Below, piece after piece: positions 11,769 through 23,737 of a stretch of 64,000 nt of DNA (its first letter is position 1; every line of letters starts with the position of its first letter). Position numbers and translations under genes: made by a program. The notes beneath the pieces are model-generated. The model worked only from the letters and a program-made list of their open reading frames with translations. It did not search any database and was not told the DNA's origin. This DNA is from Aphis gossypii (lineage: Eukaryota > Arthropoda > Insecta > Hemiptera > Aphididae): positions 59,372,351 through 59,436,350 of the forward strand of contig NC_065533.1 of assembly GCF_020184175.1 (NCBI RefSeq), written 5' to 3'.

Positions 11769-14700
11769 TTATGAAACTGTAAGTTTAGAACATTTTTTCT
11801 TCTTAGCATTCACTTTTGCAACATTTTTATTAACTATTTGTGTATACTGCCGCATTCGCATGGTAATGTAGTATGACAAAATTGAAGTTAATGTATCACA
11901 TTTGTGTTGACTACAAGGCCACTTAATTCTATTTAATGAGCCTGAAAAAAAATCATTAACCGTCAAATTAAATGCATCGCTGTAATCACAAAATTTAGAA
12001 AATGATTTTTCAATTTCTGTAATTAAAGAAAATAAAATCTTATTTGGGTAAGTTAATGCTCCTCTTGATTTTAAATTTGTCAGTACTGATTCCGGCCTAT
12101 CACAAAAATCTGTTGTGCCTGAAAAATTATTAACTTTTTTAATTATTACTTTAGATTTAGATTGATCAGTTTCAAAGTGTTCCTATGTAGATATAAATTA
12201 TACTTACCAACTATTGCCTTCTGACAGACCTTGCAATTTATATGCTTCATGAAGTACCTTGTTATGTATCCACATATATAATATAAAACACAGGTTTCTG
12301 TGTCAACTTTAAAATAATTATGATCATTATTATCAAATACATCTTCTAATTCTAAACCTACTGTCACATAGGAATCTAGTGTTTTACGTAAGTGCTCAAT
12401 TTTTTTTTCTTTTTCTGTGATGTCATTAGTATTAAAAATGGTTTTTAAATCACTAATAGTAATTTTGGGAGTTTCCAAACTTAAAATTGAACAATTTCCA
12501 CTTTTTGGAGGTTTCAGTATGGAATAGACAGCCAACATTTTGTATACTTGAAGGAAAGTTGGTGTACACGGGTGATCATTTGGATCTATTGCTTGCCTCA
12601 CAGTACCAAAAAATTGCTATGTAATTAAAAAAAAAAAAACAATAATATTTTATTATAAATTTAATTATTAGATAAGTAGATAAATAATTTGTTTTACTTC
12701 TAAACGATCCTGGTTCATTTTATAAGTTAATATATACTTAAAACCACATTCATCCAGAAGGTATTTACAAAGATCCAATGTTGATTGTATAGTGACTCTT
12801 AATCCCTCAGCAGTTGATTGCGTTAAAAACTCATCTTCTGTTATACCATGTTGATCAACTTGATCTTCCCAAGAATTAAGCCATGCAATGGTATCTTCTA
12901 AAACCTATGAGCCATAATTATAGGATTGATTTTGAATTATAATTACATATATACTATACTTAGCATATTTGCCTACTTTAAAATCATTGCTATTTTTTTT
13001 AATCCCTTCAGCTGGGTATTTTCGATTCAAAACATCAAACAATAAATTTAATCTTTCAGTAAATTTTTGCGTTTCATAACTGTTTTTTAATGAATCAATC
13101 TTAATATATTCCCTATAAAACTGAATACCCTTAGCCATGGAATCACTGAATATCTGCAACACCATTTGTCAAATTTGTATAAATTATCATCTACAATTCT
13201 ACAATAATGTCTAAAATATAAATATTTTGTTTAGTTACTTGAGTGGCTAGTTTCACACTCATTTTAGCAAAATTGTCTGGAGCTATATGTCTTGGTGTTA
13301 TTTTAGGGCATACTTTGGTTGGAGAGTTTGAATTTCTTGCTATATCATTCATATATACATCTACATAATGTGACCATCTAATAAAAGGCTTTTCTGGAGA
13401 CTCCTAAGTATATATATTATAACTTATAAGTATTATTTAAATGCAAAAGGTTTGACCTGTTTGGTGTTCAGTTATATTACTTACTCTTAAACTCTTTTTG
13501 TTGTACAACCTGTTTCTGACATTTTTTATTAGATGAGGTGCATCAGAAAACATGTACACCTTTTTATTGTTTTTCAGAGGATGTTCAAAATAATTTTTTA
13601 CTTGGCCTTTTTGACCACTAACTCCAAGTTCAGCCCAAAGTTTTCTGTTGGTTGATGCTCCATCAGAAACCACACCATTGACCTTCGCACCAATACCTTC
13701 CAGAAGGCAAATAGCTTTTATGACGAGCTGAGCAAGAACTATACCTATTATAATTATTTAAAACTGAGTATTATTCATAATTTACATTTAAAATAAAAAA
13801 TTAAACATTATTAAAACATATATTTTTCATTAAAAAATAACTTACTGCTTGTTATTATCAAATATTGAATATAGAACATGAACTAAGTTATACATAGTCA
13901 AATGTGCCTTAGAATTGTATGAAGACAGTAGATTTATAAAATAAATTATAAATCATTTATTTTACACGTATCAAATATTTCTTGAAACATGAACATGCAA
14001 TACACAAAACACAGTACACAGGCCTTAAAATGTTAAATTGCGTGAGAATACAGATGACAAAACATAGAAAACACAAAACATAAATTGAGTTAGATTATTA
14101 TTAAATATTTCCATTACAATATTATTATGACAAATTACAACAACTACTATAGAATAGAACTGAATATATTATGTTTTACAAACAAACAGATAATACAATA
14201 GTACAATATTTTAAATATATAACATTAATTTTAATTGTTTGTACACCTTCCCTAAGCTAATGGTTGTGTTGAAGGTGTGAACTATACTAAGTAATATAAT
14301 ATTACCTTTTACAGGACCCCTAGAAGCAAACACTGCTACTGGCTGGGAGATATTTGCAGCTAAGCTTTGAAATATAAATACTAAGCAATGATTAGCTTTT
14401 AACCCTGAACTTTTCACATCTTCACCAAAATCTTCTAGTCCAGAGTAATTTAAAGTTTTAGAATTTACACTGATACTTTCCCGTACGCATATTTCATCAA
14501 AAATTAACATGCCTTGCTTTTGATTGGAAGTAAGCATGCTAAATTTTTTTTTAATAATTGGAAAAATTGTTTGTCAAATCCACATTGTGTGTTAACAAGT
14601 GATAAATATTTACGTGTGGTACGTACAGAAGGCAAAGGTAAAATGTCTTGTTGTTTTAAAAGTGTATACGTAGAAGGTGACCTATAAAAATTGAATTACC

Positions 14701-16480
14701 TTTCATTAATTATAATATTTAATTCAATATTAAATAATAATTACCGAATCCTTAATAAAATACATAATAAAATCCAGTCTTCACTGTAACGTTTATTATT
14801 TGGTATCGTCGCTCTACTTGTATTAATTATTTCTTTGATAATTAACGTCTGTGGATCATTCAAATTGTTTGAATCTAATAAATCATTTATAGAAGAGATA
14901 GACATATTTTTAATTTTAGCATGGGACTGTTCTAATTCAGTGTTTAATTTAGATATTTTTGTTTGAAATCTAAAATACATATAAAAATATAATTACAATA
15001 TTACATTATAATATTTAACTATCTGATATTGTATAATATAATTTCACTATAATTTTAATAAAAATATTACCTTAAATTACATTTCTGTAAATATTTTTTT
15101 TTTTTTATAACTTTATTCAACACACTGCGACGTGTTGGAGTCAGTGTAGAACCTATATATTTGTTTTTAGTAATCAAAGACCTACATTTGCGGCGTCTTA
15201 AGTAAGAAAACAATGTATTACAGTAATTGCACCTTTTTTTTTCATCTATTAGGATAGGACATTTAACGTGGTGCCAAAAGTTGCTTTCAAGATAAGCATT
15301 TTTCAGATGTATTCCTAAACATAAAATCAGTTGTGTTAGATTTTTTTCACCAAGAACTAAAAGTTAGAATATTAAGACAACATAGAAAATGTATTGTTAT
15401 TAATACCGGGATAATCAATAGGTTTTGGTCCACCTTGACATGTCAATTTCCAATCAAAAGTAATTATTGCCTGTGTTATACATTCTATGTTAATAGGATA
15501 TGTTAGTTTAATCATTCCTATACTTTCAGGTTGAATACAAAACTTATTGACATAAAAGTCAATTGATAAATCATCTTTGAAAACTATTTGTTTTTCAATC
15601 ACTAATTGTTTCTTACTTTCTTCGATGTTTAAGTTATTAATTAAGGGTTTGTATAAAATTATAGTCGTTTCATTTTTGTATAAATTCCATCCTACTGGTA
15701 ATGTCATACTCTCAATTACATTATATTTAAAGTTTGAAAAATAGTCATACTCCTAGAATAACAAAAATATTTATCCTCACAAAACATATTTTCTAAATAA
15801 ATTAAAATGTTTACTTTAGAACAGCTCAAACGTAATCGTTTACTCAGACATATTTCGTTATTATCTAGTTCTGTAGCTAGTTCTTGTGAATTAATCTGTC
15901 GAAAGTATAACCTTTCATTTATAGCATAAAAATTTGAAAATTAACATTTGTTTCATTGTTTCATAATAATTAAGCATAGAAATATATTAATTGTATAAAA
16001 TATTTTAAATGATACCTCTTGTCTGAATAATTCCCTCCTAAATATTTCTGTGTGGCATTGTAAATTAGATACTTTATTAATATTTTGAGCACTTTGAGAA
16101 ATAAGATTCTCATGTACAAATACTGTAGGTATTGCCCCTTTCTTTAAGCCCGGTTTCACCCTTTGACCAATAAACTGTGTATAATTTAAATAGCAAAGTT
16201 ACAAAACTAAATATATCTACATAATATTATATCTACTTAATGTTGGTCTACCATCTACGATACTCACACTGCTGCAGATATCACTTGGCACAGAGTATGA
16301 TGTTAAAAAATCATCACTAGTGAAATGTTCTGAGCAAACATATTTTAAAGGTGTTTTTTGATTATTCACCTTACTTACAGCAGTATTCCAAACTAATTTT
16401 AAATCATTTGGTATTTTATGTAAAGATGTTTTTGGATTTTTTTTTCTGCTAGTACATCCAACCACAGAACATACACGCAT
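11769..16480 (-). CDS. THAP/P-element-type transposase, 13 exons, one single-base break
   Basis: Exons, high to low coordinate: 16259-16480, 16016-16174, 15815-15895, 15407-15752, 15071-15314, 14745-14969, 14306-14681, 13485-13744, 13239-13403, 12977-13153, 12698-12904, 12208-12616, 11769-12118. Every intron is GT-AG and every junction keeps phase. The sum is 3,221 nt, one short of a multiple of three. The missing base is in the A9 run at 14545-14553, where the frame switches. Exon 1 is a THAP finger (C-x4-C at MRVCSVVGC, tryptophan, CSEHF), which favours the ATG at 16480 over the upstream TTG. Later exons show FDEICVRES, VVSDGAST, FSDAPHLIKN and NQDRLE-QFFG, all landmarks of P-element/THAP9 transposases, which cut and join DNA in the nucleus. 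The predicted length is about 1,073 residues. It is a relic by one base, or intact if that run is a sequencing error. Confidence 0.85.
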
Positions 16481-16754
16481 TTTGTAATTCAAATGTATAA
16501 TATATATTCAATTTAAAATACCAAATAAAAAAATAGTTCTCAAATTATTAACTAAAATTTACATTTTTGCAAATTATCATAACTAGGGCACTATAGAACT
16601 TGTTATAATATGTTATATTATATGTTCTATAGAGTATAGAGCCTTACCATAACTAAATAGATCTACTTAGTCAAGCAAATTACTATAAATATACATAAAT
16701 TGAGCGGCAAATTAAAAAAGGAACTTGGTGATTTGGTACATTTAGTTGTATTAT

Positions 16755-16870
16755 AGATGGCGCTTGAGATCGATGTGTACGATTAGCTAGACAATTGTGG
16801 ACCCATCCCCCGCACTCCGCCGATCATGACGTTTCCAGTCCTGTAAATCTTAGTTCGTGGTTTGGTCTCC
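16755..16870 (-). repeat. Right inverted repeat of the P-like element
   Basis: This is the reverse complement of the blocks at 11520-11640 (CGTTTCCAGTCCTGTA, TCTTAGTTCGTG, ATCGATGTGTA). It lies about 275 bases upstream of the transposase start, so it may also include the promoter. Together the two repeats bound a candidate element of about 5.3 kb. Confidence 0.6.
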
Positions 16871-16986
16871 TTATCTCTTATCTTCATGGTTTGAACATTA
16901 TAATATATACAGTGGTACCAATATGTAATTTAAAATTTTCGAAAATAATGTTATATTATTATACATTTATAGTTTATACATTATAG
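16871..16986. other. Short AT-rich spacer between two elements
   Basis: Nothing recognised between the P-like element and the next hAT element. Confidence 0.5.
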
Positions 16987-17012
16987 GTAGGTACTATAGA
17001 CCTGCAAGGGCC

Positions 17013-17222
17013 GAGCCGGTCCGGTCCGGTCCTCAAAAAGCCCGGCCCGTAGTGATAATGGACCGGTCCGGGCCTTTAAAATAAAATAAAGGGTTGGACC
17101 GGGCTTTTTAAGTCTTGAAATTTTATTCTGGACCGGACCTGGGCTTTTTTTCGTAAACATTTTTCGGACCGGGCTGGACTTGACTTTGAATATAAAAATA
17201 AAGGGTTGGACCGGGCTTTTTT
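17013..17222 (+). repeat. Left subterminal GC-rich repeat array of the hAT element
   Basis: Irregular repeats of GGACCGG, GGGCCTT and GGGTTGGACCGGGCTTTTT (17092-17110 and again near 17202). The words mirror those of the right array. Non-coding. Confidence 0.8.
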
Positions 17223-18589
17223 AAGGATTTTTCTTCAAAATAATTAAAAATAATAATTATAAAACCAAACTGAATGCTGGTACAATTAGGTTCAATCATA
17301 TAATAATAAATATATAATATAATGATATCTTTATTCGTGGGTATAATAATGCTATTTATATACCATAATATGTCAATACAAAATAAAACAACAACACACT
17401 ACTAAAATAATATTAAGGTATCTGCGGCATTATTACTATAAGATAAAATAAAAACGGTTATTTGGAATATTTATAGAAAATTTGTTGCGTTTGACTAAAC
17501 AATACAGATTGCATGTTGATACAACACCAAGGTACGGTGCTATTACTAGTGCGGCAATCAGTACTAGTTCTAACGCATACCACGTACCTATTACCTAATA
17601 GCGCATTTATTAGTTTGTTTGTTGTCGCCTGTCGGAGTGTCTCGAAGGCGTTTTGTTGATTGTAGAATTCATAATAACTTTAAAGGTAAGTTTTTTTAAT
17701 TCTTTAATATTAATTTTTATGTACAGATAGGTAAACCAATATTGTATTTAGTATGTACTATGTAGGTAGATAAAAGACATTTATAGCCAGTAGTTGATAG
17801 GTACTAGGTAGTATTGTCATATTGAGTACTACACCTAGTATTTGACAAAGGTGTGCATTAACTATTTTTAAAGTTAAATTATAATATGTATAATATACAT
17901 ATGTTAAGTTATGTAGTTTATTAAAACTATTAATACTATGTAGTTTATAAAATGTACTCACAGCTCAAAAACAATGTGATATTGATCCAGATCTGGAAGC
18001 ATTTAATTTTGAAACTGACTGATAATTAATTTGTTTTTATTTTACTATTTAATGTTATGTTGTAAAATTAATTTATTTTTTTGTTAGGAAGTTGTAATAA
18101 TTATAAGTATTTATAACTTAAAAGTGTTATTATTTTATTTTCTGAATTATATTATTTATATATATAATAAATAATAAATAATACTTTATTATTTTACCTA
18201 TTGGCTAATCGATTAGGTAGCTATACTCTATTCAGAATAACCTTGCCCACTTTTGCGCATGCAACTGGACCGTCGGCAGTCGTCGGACCCCCCGGCTAGA
18301 ATCAGGTGCACTGTGATTGGTCGTTAGTTGTCGACTGCTATCGTTACGCGTCGTTATCAATAGCCGCCGCCGTGTATACAGGGAATCATAATAACACGAT
18401 CGAAATAATTATTACCAATAATGCTATAATCTATACTTTATTCTTTACCGTTTTTTTTTACTGTTTTTTGTACTTTTACCTTATTGTTCTGCACCAAACA
18501 CAATAACATTTATTATTAAAACCAAATAGGTATCAATATATGTAATTTAGTAAGAAATTAAAACTAAAAAATAAATACAAATTTTATAC

Positions 18590-18962
18590 TTACAAAAATT
18601 AGTCATATTTACAAAAATTATACACACATTTAAACAGTTATTTACAAAAATTAGTCATTTTTACAAAAATTACACACAAATGTAAACAGTTATTTACAAA
18701 AATTACACACACATTTAAACAGTTATTTACAAAAATTAGTCATATTTACAAAAATTATACACACATTTAAACAGTTATTTACAAAAATTAGTCATATTTA
18801 CAAAAATTATACACACATTTAAACAGTTATTTACAAAAATTAGTCATATTTACAAAAATTATACACACATTTAAACAGTTATTTACAAAAATTAGTCATA
18901 TTTACAAAAATTATACACACATTTAAACAGTTATTTACAAAAATTAGTCATATTTACAAAAC
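18590..18962. repeat. About seven copies of a 52-bp tandem repeat
   Basis: Unit built on TTTACAAAAATTAGTCATA followed by TTTACAAAAATTATACACAC and ATTTAAACAG. Some copies have lost the first half. The array ends directly at the transposase stop codon, so it forms the 3' side of the gene inside the DD82E element. Confidence 0.9.
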
Positions 18963-18964
18963 AT

Positions 18965-20288
18965 TTATTCAGTATCTGAATCCGTTTCAGATGATGTGTC
19001 CCCCGTAATAGTCATCACCAAATCATCTTTCTCCGCGGACAACATCTCGTCTATTATATTATCGACCTCATAAAATTTTACCTCTTCTTTTTTCGTGTGA
19101 CTAATAAAATTTTTCCACATTTGTGCGTCAACTCGATCTATGCCCTCTATTAGTAATTTTTTCACATCCGGAAGTTTGTAAGTTGTGTTGTTCATCCGAA
19201 CATGGTTCTTCACCGATGACCATGCCAGCTCAATCGGGTTAAGCTCACAGTGGTATGGTGGAAGTCGTAATACTGTGTAACCACTGTTTTTTGCTAGTTC
19301 ATCAATAACATACCTATTATGTGCTGGTTTTAAACGTTTCACTATGTGTAAAAGTTGAGGGATAACCATAGTTCGGTCTACCACTTCTCCCTTATCCTCC
19401 AACCACTTAATTATATCTGCCTTTTGTGTATTCGATGTTGGGGCTTTGTCTATTTTCACGGAATGGTAGGACGCATTGTCCATAACAATTACGGAGTTCG
19501 GTTTTAGGCGAGGTAGAGTGCCCTCCATCCATTCACGAAATGTGTCGCCATTCATCTCATCATGGTAGTCACTTGTATTTTTTTTCGATTCAAAACACAA
19601 CAAACCACCGAGTACAAAACCATCTTCAGAGCCGATATGGAGTACAATAAGTCGTTTCCCTTTGCCAGATGGATTAACTGCACCTGTCGATAGACCTTTC
19701 AAGAATGCATCCCGGTGAGACCGTACTGTTGTGTCGACCCACGTTTTCGATGTACAATCGCCAGCATTCACCCATGTTTCGTCGAAAAAATAAATATGTC
19801 GACCCTCTTCCCGGTATTTTCTAATGCTATCCAAATACATTCTGCGCCACCAAACAATTTCATTCTTTTCAGTCATAGCACTGTTCCTACTTCGCTTACT
19901 GTAACGGAAATCTAAATCTTTTAAAAGATGAAATAAATTTGTGCGTGATACTGTTGGCAAACTGTCGTCGGCTGATACGGCTTGGTGGATTTTATCTATC
20001 GTAGGAATTTCACGGCGAAACCAGATGCTATGCACGTGCCTGCGTACTGCGTTTTTTGCAAAATCATCAAAAAGATCACGAAATGATTTTTTGTTACGTG
20101 TGGTTTTTGCGACTGGCACCGTCTTTGTCTCATTGTAAGCCTTAATGATTGTGTGGATTGAACGTTCGCCAATAGCCAATAATTCTGAAATTTGTTTACG
20201 AATTTGCCTCATGGAAATGTTAGGTTCGTCCATTATTATACTCGTGTACATATTTACAATACGGATTCTTAAATCCTCACTTATAGCC
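18965..20288 (-). CDS. DD82E Tc1/mariner-superfamily transposase
   Basis: 428 residues counting from the ATG at 20251; the frame continues upstream without a stop to an AG acceptor at 20289-20290, adding a dozen residues. The N-terminus has helix-turn-helix-like content (residues 15-110). Catalytic residues are visible: D157 in YFFDETWVNAG, D258 in VIVMDNASYHS and E341 in CELNPIELAW, with 82 residues between the second D and the E. The enzyme would cut at the element ends and join at TA sites in the nucleus. A candidate first exon starts with ATG at 20512 (MASSSDEDNAEYGPSP) and ends at a GTGAGT donor near 20440, but its phase does not fit the acceptor exactly, so the start is uncertain. The acidic C-terminus (TSSETDSDTE) is complete. 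No internal stop. Confidence 0.92.
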
Positions 20289-21161
20289 TGAAAAAAAATA
20301 TTTTAAAAATAAGTCTCAGTAAAAATGCTGTCTTGAAAGACATTTGAAACAAAAACCATGTTTTAATCGATTAAAACCATTTTTTTTTAAAAAAACTTTT
20401 TTTTTTATAAACTCGGAATTTTTATATTAAATAGTACTCACTTCCCACTTTTCTGCTTTTTAATTGGTGATGGGCCATATTCAGCATTATCCTCATCAGA
20501 ACTGCTTGCCATTTTAGATGAATAATTCACAAAATAGTATATAAAAAAACAACAAATATCGGAAGGCGCGCGGTGTTTTTACGTGTTACGGAATGAACGT
20601 GTAAACCACTTGTGGCATAGTGACGCGTAATATTATAGTTCACTACGTATACAGCTGCAGCACGCCGGCGGCGGCGGCACAGCCGACAGCAGCGCGACTG
20701 TGGCAACAGACATGCGCAAACTCGACCAGTTTTCGTCGATCGAGTGGGCAAGGTTATTCTGAATAGAGTATATTAATCACAGTACAGTCATTTACTAATA
20801 AAATCAATTTTGGTAAATCAATTAGTAAAAAGTTTAATAAAAAAAGTATTTGAAAAGAACTTATAAATACATGTCAAGTATTTGTATTTGTTCCTAAATA
20901 CTTTTTCTTAAAAGTATTTGAAATGTATTTTAAATATTTTCTGAGTGTAAGTATTTGTATCTATATTTAAATATAATTTTAAAAGTACCTTTTACAAGAC
21001 TTGGTAGGTATAAAGTTTATAGGTAGATAGGTTAATAGTTATTTTAACTTATTTATTGTAAACCCTGGGTTGCTTTATTGTATCTGTACATTTTATTTAG
21101 TATTAGTATATATTGTAAAATATTAACATATTATGTTATATTTTCTATAGTTAATCATAAT

Positions 21162-23167
21162 ATGAATGAAATGGATTCATCCATTGATGAAATTAATCAT
21201 GAGACAAAACAAACAATTCAAAAGAAATTACTCTCTGGTGTATGTAAACTTATTCCAAAAAGCAATGCAAAAGGTACATTTTGGAATTGCTTTGAAGTGG
21301 TTGTGTTTACAGAAACTGAACAAAATACAAATTATGTATGTTGTAAAAAATGCCATAATTTGATGTCGTATAAACTGTCTAAAGGTAGTTCCCATTTAAG
21401 TCGACACAAATGTGCAGTGTTAACTTCTGAACCATCATCTTCAATTGACCAGTATTTTAATAAAAAACCAAAGACAAATATACCGCCAAATGTAATAAAA
21501 GACTGTCAACAAAAGTGTGTTCAGTTTTGTAGTCAAGATATAAGACCCATGGATATTGTAGCTGGATCTGGGTTTAAAAATTTAGCAAATTATTTAATCT
21601 CAGTTGGTTCTAAGTATGGGGAGGTATCTGCGGAAAATTTGTTACCACATCCGACAACAGTTCAAAGAAACATGTTGAAAATAGCTGATATAAAACGTGA
21701 AGTGGTAATTGATCATGTTCGTTCGTTTATTGAAGAGGAATTAGTTGCTGCCACAACAGACATGTGGACAGACAACTATAAAAAACGGAGTTATATATCA
21801 TTGACACTGCATTTCATTGAAGACTGGAAATTAAAAATGAACAACGTATACACCGGCCAATTTCCAATCGAAGAAAGAAAAACTGGTGAAAACATTCGAA
21901 AATGTTTAAAAAAATTTTTTGTTTCATGGAGAATTGATTCTCCTCAAAATAATATTCTTACAAAACTCACATGGGTTACAGACCAAGGGTCAAACATCAA
22001 AAGTGCACTTGAAGGAGTTAATCGTATCAATTGTGCTGCTCATATGTTAAGTAACACTCTTAAGCATACATTTGACACTAAATTTCTTATGGGAGAAGAT
22101 GAAAATTGTGTCACTAGACCAATCATTAATTTAATTCATATATCTAAAACATTAGTTGGATATATGAAGCGGACTGGAGATGTAAATAAGCTTTCCAAAA
22201 CTCTTGTTCAAGAAACTGAAATCAGGTGGAACACGAGATTAGTTATGTTAGTTTCAATAGAAGAGCAGTATGAAGAAATTATTAAATTATATGAAAATGA
22301 ACCACACAGATTTAATAACATAAATAGAACACTTCTACAAAAAATGATTCAATTTTTAAAACCATTCAAAATGGCATCTGATGAATTGGAGGGCGATCAG
22401 TACCCAACCATTCATAAAGTTATTTTACACAAGGCTAAAATAGAAAAACATTTATTGAGTTATACTAAAGAGCCTGCATTATACTGTAGAACTAACGACA
22501 TCGAAACAGGTAATTATAATTTTTTTCTATTATTGATGTTAATTGTTAGCTAATAATCATTTTTAATGTATTGTTTGTTTTAGAATTAAACTATGAGAAT
22601 ATATTTAGTACATTATCCAAATGGGCATTAAGTAAATTGGAAGAAAAATTCAAAATCGATCCAATACATGAAATAAGTTGTTTCTTGTGGCCAAAATTTA
22701 AAAGTTTGAAAATGGTATCTGATGATTCTAAGATTTGTATTATTAATCGAGTATCACACGCTTTAAAGAAATACGAATTAATTCGCACAGAAGAGCAATT
22801 AATAACTGCTAATAAGGATCATCAAGTACCAGCAGTAAATCAAAAAGAATTTGAAGAATGGGAAGATAGTGAAGTAGACATAACCTTAAGGAGTTCCACG
22901 CAGGAAATATTTGCCTACCAAAATGAAGTGTTTGATAAAAACGAGGATGTACTAAATTGGTGGAAAACAAATGGTGCACGTTTTCCTCTCATGGCGCAAC
23001 TGGCAAGAAAGTGTTTTGCAATACCTGCTTCAAGTGCATCAAGTGAGCGAAGTTTTAGTACAGCTGGTCGTATCATTGAAAAACGTAGAACAAATTTAAA
23101 AGGAAGTAGTGTAGATTCCCTTATGTTTTTACATGATTTTTATAAATCATCTAATAAAAAAGATTAG
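21162..23167 (+). CDS. hAT transposase with BED finger (two coding exons)
   Basis: Exons 21162-22509 and 22584-23167 join in phase over a GT-AG intron of 74 bases, giving 643 residues. The ATG at 21162 is preferred over one at 21078 because a splice acceptor lies between them (21149-21150). A BED zinc finger occupies residues 58-84 (C61-x2-C64 ... H78-x3-H82). The RNase H-like core follows, with D200 in ATTDMWTD, D274 in WVTDQGS and C291-x2-H294. The C-terminal hAT dimerisation region has ASSASSERSFSTAGRI and ends at KKD. This is the complete enzyme of the surrounding element, with no stop or frameshift. It would bind the element ends and excise it. Confidence 0.95.
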
Positions 23168-23356
23168 TTTATTCTTGTACTTTTTTTATAATATTTATAA
23201 CTTATTTTAAAATATTTGTTATATATGATATGATTAGTTAAATATATCTAGTATCTACTATAGTTAAATATTCTCTTTGTTCATTATTTTTAAACCAAAA
23301 TACCTAAGTAATGAAATTAAATATTGACTAAAATTTTTTTTTATTAAAAAAAAAAA

Positions 23357-23700
23357 ATGTTGGACTGGATCGGGCCGGGCTTAAGAAAAAATGGGTCGGG
23401 CCTGGGCTTTTTTTTCACAATATGGTTTGGACCGGGCCGGACCGGGCTTAAGGATAAAATTAATGGACCGGACCGGACATTTTATGAGCTTAATATGATT
23501 TTCGGGCCGGGCCTGGGCTTTTTTTTCACAATATGGTTTGTACCGGGCCGGACCGGGCTTAAGGATAAAATTAATGGACCGGACCGGACATTTTATGAGC
23601 TTAATATGATTTTCGGGCCGGGCCTGGGCTTTTTTTTCACAATATGGTTTGTACCGGGCCGGACCGGGCTTAAGGATAAAATTGATGGACCGGACCGAAC
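23357..23700 (+). repeat. Right subterminal tandem array, about 122-bp unit x 3
   Basis: The unit contains GGGCCGGGCCTGGGCTTTTT, TTCACAATATGG, ACCGGGCCGGACCGGGC, TTAAGGATAAAATTAATGG and ACCGGACCGGACATTTTATG, repeated nearly exactly, the last copy drifting into the terminal repeat. Long open frames exist on both strands only because the unit length and content allow it; they are not genes. Confidence 0.9.
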
Positions 23701-23737
23701 CGAAAATATACGGCCCTTGCAGGTCTATAGTAGGTAC

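Larger units (their letters stand above)
18222..20772 (-). mobile_element. Complete DD82E Tc1/mariner-type element (18224-20770), TA target duplication
   Basis: 27-bp terminal inverted repeats begin TACTCTATTCAGAATAACCT at 18224 and mirror exactly at 20744-20770, flanked by TA on both sides (18222-18223 and 20771-20772). The unit is 2,547 bp and encodes a single DDE transposase on the minus strand. TA insertion and a DDE enzyme of IS630/Tc1/mariner fold agree. The D to E spacing of 82 matches the DD82E (Sailor) group described in recent literature. It sits in the 5' intron of the host hAT and is younger than it. Confidence 0.9.
17686..21150 (+). other. Predicted 5' intron of the hAT transposase gene
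   Basis: A strong donor (AAAG/GTAAGT) at 17685/17686 follows a moderately GC-rich leader (about 17590-17685), and a polypyrimidine-AG acceptor lies at 21150, 11 bases before the transposase ATG. If used, the intron contains the whole DD82E insertion and the transposase mRNA would still be spliced normally. Inferred from splice signals alone. A small acceptor-like piece around 17960-18020 may be an alternative exon. Confidence 0.5.
16987..23737 (+). mobile_element. Complete hAT element (16995-23729) with 8-bp target duplication GTAGGTAC
   Basis: The left end reads TATAGACCTGCAAGGGCC at 16995-17012; the right end is its exact reverse complement at 23712-23729. GTAGGTAC flanks both sides (16987-16994 and 23730-23737), the 8-bp duplication typical of hAT. 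Length is 6,735 bp, of which 2,547 bp is a later insertion (18224-20770). The element encodes one BED/hAT transposase. Both subterminal regions are GC-rich repeats built on GGACCGGGC words, in sharp contrast to the AT-rich interior; these are probably transposase-binding arrays (inference). Perfect ends and duplication point to a recent insertion. Confidence 0.92.

Noticed and set aside
19715..20751. Plus-strand ORFs at 19715 and 19941 and an Arg-rich minus ORF at 20527-20751
   Set aside because: The first two are antisense of the DD82E transposase; the last is the GC-rich subterminal end of the same element.
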